DNA of 64,000 bases from Alloalcanivorax xiamenensis (GTDB taxonomy: Bacteria; Pseudomonadota; Gammaproteobacteria; Pseudomonadales; Alcanivoracaceae), in assembly GCF_009846745.1 (NCBI RefSeq), contig NZ_AQPF01000004.1, forward strand, positions 1-64,000, given 5' to 3'. The number at the start of each line of letters is the position of its first letter. The first letter of the stretch is position 1. The notes below the pieces were generated by a model. That model made no database searches and was not told where the DNA came from. It was given only the letters and a program-made list of their open reading frames with translations. Position numbers and translations under genes: made by a program. This document shows positions 36,931 through 44,010 of this stretch, one piece after another.

Positions 36931-37725
36931 ATGAAATTCGCCAAGACTTCATTGAGCCTGGCCGCCATGGCCATCGCGTTGACCGCCTGTGGCGGCGATG
37001 ACACCCGCTACGTGGATCGTGTCATTGAAGTACCCGGTGACACTGTTGAGAACCCGGTGGAATACATGCCTGTTGATGGCCACGTGCTGGGGTTCTGGGT
37101 GATGGACGCGGACGTCGATTGCGAGGCTTTCTGCGTCAACGATTATTCCGCCTACGGTAATCCGCTGTACGCACTGGACGGCGGCTACCAGGAACTGGAA
37201 ACCGGACCACAGCCAGGGGAGGGCGGTGCGGTTGGCGGTGTGCTGGCTTTCGATGGCACCTATCAGCTGTCCACCCGGGGGAATTCGGTGCTGGCCAACA
37301 CCGTGATCGGCGAGGCGTTCGCTTTGCATGTACGGGCTCGCAGTGCCGCCGACCCGCAGGGCTCGGTGTTCTCGCTGGGAAGCCAGGGAGCGCTGGCCTT
37401 TGATTTGCAAATGAACGGTGCCGCCGCGGTGCTGAACTTCCCGAACCAGGAGCGTCGTCTGGTGGTGGCGTTGGGGGAAGCCGGCACCTGGCAGGAGTTG
37501 TGGGTGGGCAGTGACGGCAATCACGTCACGGTGCAGCTGGACTGTGAAACCGTGGCGGAGTTTGATCGCTCCGCCGGCATGCCTATTCTTTCCAGCCAGG
37601 CCACCGGTGCCATGGTCGGCGCCGCCTGGGGGAGCACGACGCGGACGCCATTCCAGGGAGATGTGGACCTGGTACGGCTGAGCGGTAGCGGCGAAGCCAA
37701 TCTGTTCTGCCCGGAATCCGACTAA
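36931..37725 (+). CDS. LamG-like lipoprotein, companion of the phosphatase
   Basis: A 264-residue lipoprotein beginning 10 bases after the phosphatase stop, so co-transcribed. Lipobox LTAC (Cys at 20). The mature protein has the pattern of a LamG/concanavalin-A-like sandwich (VLAFDGTYQLSTRG, FALHVRARSA, QELWVGSDGNHVTVQLD), and its four cysteines after the lipid anchor may form disulfides. Directly after the lipid cysteine it shares GGD-D-T-x-[YF]-V-D-[RK]-x-[IV]-E-V-P with the upstream phosphatase. It probably binds a glycan or assists its neighbour. Confidence 0.75.
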   Translation: MKFAKTSLSLAAMAIALTACGGDDTRYVDRVIEVPGDTVENPVEYMPVDGHVLGFWVMDADVDCEAFCVNDYSAYGNPLYALDGGYQELETGPQPGEGGAVGGVLAFDGTYQLSTRGNSVLANTVIGEAFALHVRARSAADPQGSVFSLGSQGALAFDLQMNGAAAVLNFPNQERRLVVALGEAGTWQELWVGSDGNHVTVQLDCETVAEFDRSAGMPILSSQATGAMVGAAWGSTTRTPFQGDVDLVRLSGSGEANLFCPESD

Positions 37726-37752
37726 AAGATATTGCCAAAAAAGAGGGACGGT

Positions 37753-37776
37753 CCGGGGCGGCATTGGCCGCCCCGG
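37753..37776 (+). terminator. hairpin after the phosphatase operon
   Basis: Perfect 10-base stem ccggggcggc / gccgccccgg with loop attg, 28 bases after the stop codon. No T-run follows on the plus strand; on the opposite strand a run of six T comes about 10 bases after the stem. Confidence 0.5.
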
Positions 37777-37881
37777 TCACCGTGTCCGGAATATCCCGCC
37801 AATGGATTGCTGCTTTTCGGTCATTGCCTGACCAGCCGGTCTCTCCTAATAAGGACGCTAGCCTGTTAAGGAGAGCCGATC

Positions 37882-38172
37882 ATGACCGTCTATGCGTTAG
37901 CCCAAATCACCATCACCGACCGTGACGCCTACCAGCGTTACCTGTCCCGTTTCATGGAAGTCTTTCAGCAGTTCAGGGGACGGCTGCTCGCCGCCGACGA
38001 AGCGCCGGAGCAAGTGGAAGGGGAGTGGGGTTACCAAAAAGCCATTCTGATGTCCTTCCCCGACGCCCAGGCCTTTCGGGAATGGTCACAGTCCGAGCAG
38101 TACATCACCATCGCCAGGGATCGCAAAGCGGGCTCTCATGGAGTGGTTTTGCTTCTTCAAGGTTTGCAGTAG
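37882..38172 (+). CDS. DUF1330 family protein
   Basis: A 96-residue small alpha/beta-barrel protein. The family pattern is clear: YALAQITITDRDAYQRYLSR at the start, GRLLAADE in the middle, and ILMSFPDAQAFREWSQSEQY. DUF1330 proteins belong to the dimeric ferredoxin-like fold; their function is unknown. Ribosome binding site aaggag upstream. It leads a short rightward series with the FMN reductase and dehydrogenase-like genes. Confidence 0.88.
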   Translation: MTVYALAQITITDRDAYQRYLSRFMEVFQQFRGRLLAADEAPEQVEGEWGYQKAILMSFPDAQAFREWSQSEQYITIARDRKAGSHGVVLLLQGLQ

Positions 38173-38224
38173 CGGCGGTGGGGAGTAGATTGTAGACATC
38201 ACTTTTGCAATCGGAGGGCAACGC

Positions 38225-38788
38225 ATGCTGCGTCTTGATGTGGTGATCGCCAGTACCCGCCCCGGACGGGTGGGAAAAGCGGTGGCCGATTGGTTCTATC
38301 CCGTCGCCAGGGAGCACGGGGCGTTCGACGCCCGTCTGGTGGATCTGGCCGAGATGAATCTGCCTTTGTTGGACGAGCCCAATCACCCGAGAATGCAGAA
38401 GTACCAGCATGATCATACCCGCCGCTGGGCGGAGACGGTGAACGCCGCCGATGCCTTCGTCTTTGTCGTGCCGGAGTACAACTTCGGGCCGACGCCGGCA
38501 TTGACCAACGCGCTCAATTACCTGTACCTGGAGTGGAATTACAAGACCGCGGGCTTCGTCAGCTACGGCGGCGCTTCCGGGGGACTGCGTTCGGTGCAGG
38601 CCACCAAGCCGTTGTTGACCACCTTGAAAATAATGCCGTTGGTGGAGCAGGTGATGGTGCCGATGGTGAACCAACACCTTAAGGACGGTGTCTTTGAAAG
38701 TAACGATCATCATCGGGACAGCGCTCAGGCGATGCTCGATGAACTGGAGCGATGGGCCGGCGCCTTGAAGCCGCTGCGCGCTTCATAA
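38225..38788 (+). CDS. NADPH-dependent FMN reductase family protein
   Basis: A 187-residue flavodoxin-like protein. FMN phosphate-binding turn ASTRPGRVGKAV (9-20), PEYNFGPTPALTNALN in the second FMN loop (about 82-97) and SYGGASGGLRSVQ (about 115-127) are the family signatures of NAD(P)H-dependent quinone or azo reductases. Strong ribosome binding site (ggaggg). Likely a cytosolic quinone or flavin reductase; the substrate is open. Confidence 0.9.
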   Translation: MLRLDVVIASTRPGRVGKAVADWFYPVAREHGAFDARLVDLAEMNLPLLDEPNHPRMQKYQHDHTRRWAETVNAADAFVFVVPEYNFGPTPALTNALNYLYLEWNYKTAGFVSYGGASGGLRSVQATKPLLTTLKIMPLVEQVMVPMVNQHLKDGVFESNDHHRDSAQAMLDELERWAGALKPLRAS

Positions 38789-38809
38789 TACCGAGGGAGG
38801 GAGAGCATC

Positions 38810-39796
38810 ATGTCTGATCAATCCGATTTCATGGACGCCTTGCGTTTCGCGTTGAGCTCCCGCGCGGAGGTGGACGCTCTGGAGACCGCCGAGGATTGGG
38901 CGCCGGAATGGCGGGCCCAGGCCGCGGAAGGGTTGTCGCCGGTGGCGCTGGCGGTCAGTGGTGGCTTTCTCTCCGACCGTCTGGCCTGGGCCTTTGCCGG
39001 CGGCTATCAGTCGGCACTGCGCCGGTTGCTGAGTCCGTTTCGTCCTCAGTTGCTGGAGAACGAACGGGTAATGGCACTGTGCGCTACTGAAAGCAGCGGC
39101 AATCGCCCCCGGGATATCCGTACCCAGGTAACCGATAACGGCGACGGCACGGTCACCGTCAGCGGTGAAAAGAGCTGGACCACGTTGGGGCCGGTGGCGG
39201 ATGTGTTGCTGGTGGTGGCGCGCGTCAATGGCCATGAGCCAGAGGCCAGGCCGGAATTGAAAGTGGTGGCGGTGCCGGCGTCTTCCGAAGGCATTTATTT
39301 CTCGGAGAAAACGCCGCTGGAATTCGTGCCGGAAGTGCCCCATCAGGCGGCGGCCTTCGATAATGTCCGGGTGCCGCGAGCGGCGGTGTTGTCCGGCGAT
39401 GGTTACAGCGATTACGTGAAGCCGTTCCGCACCGTGGAAGACACCTTCATCGCCATCGCCACTCACGCCTATTTGCTGCGCGAAGCCCGCTATCGTGGCT
39501 GGCCGGATCCGCTCATCGAAGCTCTGGCCGCCAATTTGTTTTCGCTGGGCAGTCTGGCTAGCGTGGATGCCAGCAGCCCGGCGACCCACGTGGCGCTCGC
39601 CGGCCTGCTCGGTCAGGGGCAGGCCCTGTATGGCAGGGTGACCGATCAGTGGCGCGGCAGTGACAACGGGGACCCGGCATTGCGGCGCTGGCTGCGAGAC
39701 CAGCCGTTATTCCAAATTGCCTCCAAACCACGGGAACTGCGGGTTCAACGGGCCTGGGAGCAACTCGCCACCCTGCCTGAGCCCAGGTTGTCCTGA
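38810..39796 (+). CDS. short acyl-CoA dehydrogenase-like protein
   Basis: A 328-residue protein that aligns with the N-terminal and middle domains of acyl-CoA dehydrogenases: ALCATESSGNRPRDIRTQV corresponds to the FAD/substrate segment and VTVSGEKSWTTLGPVADVLL to the middle beta-domain. It is shorter than regular family members (about 380), and I see no clear catalytic Glu region in the C-terminal part, so activity is uncertain. Downstream of the FMN reductase gene with a good ribosome binding site (gggaggg). Confidence 0.75.
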   Translation: MSDQSDFMDALRFALSSRAEVDALETAEDWAPEWRAQAAEGLSPVALAVSGGFLSDRLAWAFAGGYQSALRRLLSPFRPQLLENERVMALCATESSGNRPRDIRTQVTDNGDGTVTVSGEKSWTTLGPVADVLLVVARVNGHEPEARPELKVVAVPASSEGIYFSEKTPLEFVPEVPHQAAAFDNVRVPRAAVLSGDGYSDYVKPFRTVEDTFIAIATHAYLLREARYRGWPDPLIEALAANLFSLGSLASVDASSPATHVALAGLLGQGQALYGRVTDQWRGSDNGDPALRRWLRDQPLFQIASKPRELRVQRAWEQLATLPEPRLS

Positions 39797-39801
39797 ATCG
39801 G

Positions 39802-39833
39802 GGCCCGTGCCGGCCAGACTACCGGGACGGGCC
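39802..39833. terminator. bidirectional terminator-like hairpin
   Basis: Inverted repeat ggcccgtgccgg (39802-39813) / ccgggacgggcc (39822-39833), spanning the end of the TetR gene and just beyond the convergent dehydrogenase-like gene. No long T-run on either side. Confidence 0.4.
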
Positions 39834-40427
39834 TGTCTCACCGCCGAGATAACCGACGATCATATTGGTGAGTCCCTCGGCTACCTCTTCCTGCCGTAAC
39901 AGCCCCTCGTCCTGGCTGACCTGGCGCACCATGGTGAACAAGGTGCTGTTGGCGACGATGAACATGCGCACCTGCAGGTCCGCGATCGGGTACCTCTGGT
40001 GGTGCTTGATGAAATACAGCCGCGCCAGCTCCAGGAAGTGATCCTGCAGCACGTCCGCCACACGGGCCGTGGGCAGGCGGTGCCAGTTGCGGATCAACTC
40101 CAGAAACAGGCCCTCCCGGGCGTTGAGCATCTCGAAGCCGAAGCGGATGGCGCCACCGACCAGATCATGCAGGTTCGCTGATTCCGGCAGCGGCAGCCGT
40201 TTGAGTGCCCGCGCCACATCGTGAGCCAGTTTCTCGCCGAGCGCCTCGAACAGAGCGTCCTTGTCGCTGAAATACTGATACAGGGAACCGACGCTGACGC
40301 CGGCGCATTCGGCGATACGCGGAGTGGTGGTGCCATCCACGCCGTGTTCGACAATGCACTGGGCGGTGGCGTCGATGAGGGCGTCCACCATCCGCCGCGA
40401 GCGCCGTTGTCTGGGTTGTTTGCGCAT
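39819..40427 (-). CDS. TetR-family repressor of the divergent oxygenase gene
   Basis: A 202-residue regulator with an N-terminal TetR helix-turn-helix (about 10-57: LIDATAQCIVEHGVDGTTTP, IAECAGVSVGSLYQYFSDKD) and a ligand-binding C-terminal half. The start at 40427 has ggagg 6 bases upstream. The divergent arrangement with the MpaB/Lcp-like gene and the palindrome at 40468-40489 suggest it represses both genes until a substrate or ligand appears. LcpR, also of the TetR family, occupies a similar position next to lcp in rubber-degrading Streptomyces. Confidence 0.92.
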   Translation of the reverse strand: MRKQPRQRRSRRMVDALIDATAQCIVEHGVDGTTTPRIAECAGVSVGSLYQYFSDKDALFEALGEKLAHDVARALKRLPLPESANLHDLVGGAIRFGFEMLNAREGLFLELIRNWHRLPTARVADVLQDHFLELARLYFIKHHQRYPIADLQVRMFIVANSTLFTMVRQVSQDEGLLRQEEVAEGLTNMIVGYLGGETGPSR

Positions 40428-40467
40428 GACGTTCCTCCACGGCCGGGGTGGGCCCAAACGCGAATTG

Positions 40468-40489
40468 AATGCGAATACATATTCGCATT
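40468..40489. promoter_or_regulatory. TetR operator palindrome
   Basis: Perfect 9-base arms aatgcgaat / attcgcatt with a 4-base centre (acat), placed between the divergent TetR (start 40427) and oxygenase (start 40536) genes. It overlaps ttgaat (40465-40470) and tatggt (about 40489-40494), which could be -35 and -10 of the rightward promoter. Confidence 0.75.
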
Positions 40490-40535
40490 ATGGTTTGAAG
40501 CAATACAAGAGCCCTTTGTCCAAAGGAGATTCGCC

Positions 40536-41726
40536 ATGGACGCTGCCGTTACCCCTCGCCCGGCTCCGACCCGGGCCCGCCCGTTTGAAAAGACCCAGGG
40601 GCGCACGCCGCTGTGGCTGCGGTTATGGTTGGGGCGCGACCTGGCGCCGAGTCGGGAAGAGTTTCAGGCCGCCTTGGATGGACTGTGGGTGGGCGACCCG
40701 GCCATGGATGAGTTGGTGGCCTGGATGGAAGAGTATGGCCGGGGACGTGGCCACAAGTTGTTCCAGCAGGCTCTGAGCCAGGGTGTGGACAGCCTGACGG
40801 AGGCCCCGGAGCCCCTGGTGCGTTTCTTTCGAGGGGTGGAAACCCGCCCGGATTGGGTGGATGCGGCGCTGTTGGCGCAGGGGGCCCGCTTCATTCATGG
40901 CACCGGGGAGGGCGCCACTTTCGTGCTCCGTGACCTGGCGCTGATGGGGGGTTACCTGCTGTCCGGGTTCAATCAATCCCTGGTGCTTACCGGCGCCCTG
41001 ACGGAAGGCACCGGCCGCCGGGTGGCGCGTACCGGTCATTGGTGGATCGACTGCACCGAGGTGGGTGGTCTGGAGCCGCTGGCCGCCGGCTACCGCGCCA
41101 CCTTGCAGGTGCGCCTGGTGCATGCCTTGGTGCGCCGGGATCTGGACCGGCGCGAGGACTGGGATCATGAGCGTTGGGGGCTGCCGCTAAGTCAGGTGGA
41201 TATGGTAGCGACCTATCTGGGCTTCTCCGTGGTCATGCTTAACGGTCTGCGGTTGCTGGGGATCCCGGTGACGCCGGGGGAGTCCCGGGCGGTCATGCAT
41301 CTGTGGCGCTACGCCTGCTGGCTGATGGGCGTGCAGGAACCGTGGCTGGTGGATACCGAAAAAGAAGGCGCGTTGCGTTTGCATCACACCCTGATGACCC
41401 AGAGCCAGCCGGACTGGACCACGCCGGAACTGGCGCGGGCGCTGGCCAGGGAGCCCCTGGCGCACCGTTTTCCCCGTCTTCAGGGCGTGCGCCGCCGGCT
41501 GCGCTATCACATGCATCTGAGTACCAGCCGTTATTTCCTCGGCAAGGAAAAGATGCGCCAGCTCGGTTTGCCGGATCATATCCTGCCCTGGTTCCCGCTG
41601 TTGACCATTGCTCCGCGTTTCACTTATTACAGCAGTCATCGATTTCTGCCCGGGCTGCGGGAACGGCTGCAACAGCGTGGCCGTGCTTTCCAGAAAGCGG
41701 CGGTGGGCACCTTGCGGGAAAGCTGA
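40536..41726 (+). CDS. oxygenase of the MpaB/Lcp (DUF2236) family
   Basis: A 396-residue haem-type oxygenase candidate. In the DUF2236 core I find R162, T166 and H196 in RRVARTGHWWID and LQVRLVH, with the same spacing as R164, T168 and H198 of the rubber oxygenase Lcp of Streptomyces K30, where the His binds haem. The position matching Lcp E148 (the catalytic base) is N146, so chemistry or substrate may differ. No signal peptide is visible, unlike secreted Lcp. Start at 40536 with aaggaga. Likely acts on a hydrophobic isoprenoid or lipid compound and is controlled by the divergent TetR protein. Confidence 0.85.
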   Translation: MDAAVTPRPAPTRARPFEKTQGRTPLWLRLWLGRDLAPSREEFQAALDGLWVGDPAMDELVAWMEEYGRGRGHKLFQQALSQGVDSLTEAPEPLVRFFRGVETRPDWVDAALLAQGARFIHGTGEGATFVLRDLALMGGYLLSGFNQSLVLTGALTEGTGRRVARTGHWWIDCTEVGGLEPLAAGYRATLQVRLVHALVRRDLDRREDWDHERWGLPLSQVDMVATYLGFSVVMLNGLRLLGIPVTPGESRAVMHLWRYACWLMGVQEPWLVDTEKEGALRLHHTLMTQSQPDWTTPELARALAREPLAHRFPRLQGVRRRLRYHMHLSTSRYFLGKEKMRQLGLPDHILPWFPLLTIAPRFTYYSSHRFLPGLRERLQQRGRAFQKAAVGTLRES

Positions 41727-41800
41727 TCAAGGGCGTTGTCCTGATCCGATCCGGCACGGCACACTGTGGCTCTTATTCGGATAACAATCGGGAGAGCCAC

Positions 41801-42526
41801 ATGACAACAAGAACCTTTCTGATCACTGGTGCCAGCAAGGGCATCGGCCGTGCCCTGGCCCAGCGGCTGGCCGCCGCCGGCCACGGCGTGGTGGGCCTGG
41901 CCCGCGGCGCCGGCCAGGGGGATTTCCCTGGCACTTTGATTTCCGCGGACCTGAGTGACCGCGCCAACACCGGGCAGGTGCTGGCGGATCTGGCTAACCG
42001 TTTTGACTTCGACGGCGTGGTCAACAATGTGGGCGCGGTGCGTCCGCAGCCGTTGGGCGAGATCGATCTGGATACCTTCGACAGCGTGCTGGCGCTGAAT
42101 CTGCACCCGAGCATCCAGGCCACCCAGGCGGTGTTGCCGGGGATGCGCCAGCGCGGCTGGGGGCGTGTGGTTAATATCTCCAGCCTGACCGTGCTGGGTA
42201 TGCCGGGGCGCACCGCTTACGCCTCCGCCAAATCCGCTCTGGTCAATTTCACCCGCACCTGGGCGCTGGAACTGGCGAAAACCGGTATTACCGTCAATTC
42301 GGTGGCACCGGGCCCGACGGAAACCGAACTGTTTCGCGAAAACAACCCGCCCGGAAGTGAAGGTGAAGCGCGCTATCTGTCCGGTGTCCCCATGGACCGG
42401 CTCGGCCAGCCGGACGAAATCGCCGCCGCCATCGAATTTCTGCTCGGCGAGCATAGCGGCTACATCACCGGCCAGACCCTGTTCGTGGACGGCGGCGCCT
42501 CGGTGGGGCGGGCGGCGTTTTCCTGA
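41801..42526 (+). CDS. SDR-family oxidoreductase
   Basis: A 241-residue classical short-chain dehydrogenase. NAD(P)-binding TGASKGIG (9-16), the NNVG segment (in DGVVNNVGAV), catalytic Ser in NISSLTVLG, Tyr-x-x-x-Lys in RTAYASAKSAL, and the typical end GYITGQTLFVDGGASVG. Often annotated as 3-oxoacyl-ACP reductase-like; the substrate cannot be inferred. It starts 74 bases after the oxygenase stop with gggaga upstream and could be read with it. Confidence 0.92.
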   Translation: MTTRTFLITGASKGIGRALAQRLAAAGHGVVGLARGAGQGDFPGTLISADLSDRANTGQVLADLANRFDFDGVVNNVGAVRPQPLGEIDLDTFDSVLALNLHPSIQATQAVLPGMRQRGWGRVVNISSLTVLGMPGRTAYASAKSALVNFTRTWALELAKTGITVNSVAPGPTETELFRENNPPGSEGEARYLSGVPMDRLGQPDEIAAAIEFLLGEHSGYITGQTLFVDGGASVGRAAFS

Positions 42527-42563
42527 CATGGCGTCAGTCCGGACAGGGCGTGCGGGAGCCCCC

Positions 42564-43298
42564 CTAGCCGAAGTTGCAGCAGCGAAAAAACTGGCCGCCC
42601 GCCATGGAGGACATGGGATCCGGTAGCGGAAGGTTGGTGACCCGGCAGAGGCCGGCGGCATCGGAGATAACCCACTTGCGGCCCCGGCCGCTGATCATAT
42701 CGCTTTCCCGGAAGCGGGCCAGCAATCTGGAAAGCGTTTCCGGGGACATGTTCAATTGCCTGGCCAGAACCTTGACGCTGACCGGCAGGGTCAGCCAATG
42801 GCTTTTTTGTTCCTGGATCAAGTCAAGGAGGTACATCACCAATCGTTGGCTGGCATTGGTCACGGTTAAATGATCGAAGCGATTGACCGCCTGATACAAC
42901 CGGCCCGACATCTGCTCCAGCAGATAGAGAGCAAAGCGGGAATCGTTGGTGGCCAGTTCGACGAGACCTTCTTTTTGTAACCGGTAAAGATCGCAGTCGC
43001 TCTCCGCCTGGGCGGAGAGCGGGTAGACGCAGGGGTTGGAAAACATGGCGGTTTCGGCGATCAAATCCCCCTCCCCCAAGACCTGGTAGACCTTGTCCTC
43101 ACCGTCCAGGCCGGCACGGTAAAGGCGAACGATTCCCGTCTTTACCAGGAAGAATGCGTGTGCCTCATCACCTGACGCAAACAAATGTCCACCGCACGGC
43201 ACGGATATGGAATGCGTGCCCCGCGTGATGACCCGCAAGGCCGGTAATGCCACCCCGGAAAACAGGGCGGTCTTGCTCAGTGCTTCGATTACGGACAC
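42564..43298 (-). CDS. Crp/Fnr-family regulator
   Basis: A 244-residue transcription factor. The cyclic-nucleotide-type effector domain (about 10-125: GGHLFASGDEAHAFFLVKTG, VLGEGDLIAE) is joined by the dimer helix (about 120-145) to a Crp-type helix-turn-helix (about 175-215: VKVLARQLNMSPETLSRLLA). The N-terminal cysteine cluster of Fnr is absent, so it is not an Fe-S oxygen sensor of the Fnr type. A curious C-terminal tail ends FFRCCNFG. Divergent from the three-paralogue iron locus with a Fur box between, so it is probably part of that locus's control. Confidence 0.9.
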   Translation of the reverse strand: MSVIEALSKTALFSGVALPALRVITRGTHSISVPCGGHLFASGDEAHAFFLVKTGIVRLYRAGLDGEDKVYQVLGEGDLIAETAMFSNPCVYPLSAQAESDCDLYRLQKEGLVELATNDSRFALYLLEQMSGRLYQAVNRFDHLTVTNASQRLVMYLLDLIQEQKSHWLTLPVSVKVLARQLNMSPETLSRLLARFRESDMISGRGRKWVISDAAGLCRVTNLPLPDPMSSMAGGQFFRCCNFG

Positions 43299-43334
43299 GG
43301 CCCACCCACCGAACTGATAAAAGTCATTTTTGTT

Positions 43335-43349
43335 TGAGAATGATTATCA
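43335..43349. promoter_or_regulatory. Fur box
   Basis: tgagaatgattatca matches the 7-1-7 Fur consensus TGATAATNATTATCA with one mismatch. It lies between the Crp/Fnr gene (start 43298) and the first secreted-protein gene (start 43410), so iron-loaded Fur could repress one or both directions. Confidence 0.8.
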
Positions 43350-43409
43350 GATGATAGGCGCTCCTGTCTTCAGGAGCAAGGAACGACCTTTCATCTTCGG
43401 AGAAATGCC

Positions 43410-43946
43410 ATGAAACCGCTTCTTAGCATTGCCACGATTCTGGGGATCTTCACGCTGCAACTGGGCGCCGGCGCGATGGCCGGAACCCCCGGACTGACCG
43501 GCGCCTACTATGGTGATTATCTGATTCAGGTCAGGACCACCGACGACAACACCATTCGCGCCACCGGCCTGGCTTATTACGACTGGGACTGGGATTTTGA
43601 TAACGCGGAAATGACCATCACCAACGGCCAGGTGAACGCCAGCTTTCTGGGCATATCCGGCATTTTCAATTACGCCTTGACCGATATCAGCTCCGGGAGC
43701 ACGACGATTCCGTTTACCGATAACGGCGATGGTACCTATTCGTTCAATTACAACTTCAAGGTGTTCAATCCGCTGTTTGGCAACCCCAACAAGGATACCG
43801 GGATCACGCTGGAGATCACCGACAGCGGTGGTGTTCTGATCATCGATACCATCGATTCCGATGGCGACGGGGTCATCGGGCACAACCTTCCGGCCTCGCC
43901 ATTCCCGGCTAATTTGTCCATTGAACTGACCGGCTCCGCTTACTGA
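43410..43946 (+). CDS. secreted GTxGLxG protein 1 (unknown family)
   Basis: A 178-residue exported protein. Signal peptide cut near AGAMA gives a mature start GTPGLTGAYYGDYL. The single domain (about 25-175) has the signatures WDWDFDNAEM, FTDNGDGTYSFNYNFKVFNP and an acidic IDSDGDGVIG. The same domain forms the N-terminal part of the proteins at 44011 and 48701. No function known to me. The position right behind a Fur box and in front of a TonB-dependent receptor gene suggests an extracellular or periplasmic iron- or haem-related binder. It lacks a C-terminal sorting tail and so would be the free, soluble member of the trio. Confidence 0.75.
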   Translation: MKPLLSIATILGIFTLQLGAGAMAGTPGLTGAYYGDYLIQVRTTDDNTIRATGLAYYDWDWDFDNAEMTITNGQVNASFLGISGIFNYALTDISSGSTTIPFTDNGDGTYSFNYNFKVFNPLFGNPNKDTGITLEITDSGGVLIIDTIDSDGDGVIGHNLPASPFPANLSIELTGSAY

Positions 43947-44010
43947 CAGGCAACCGGCGAAGGCGGGCATGCCAGGCGTGCCCGCCACCGTAAACATCAG
44001 GATTGCTCCC

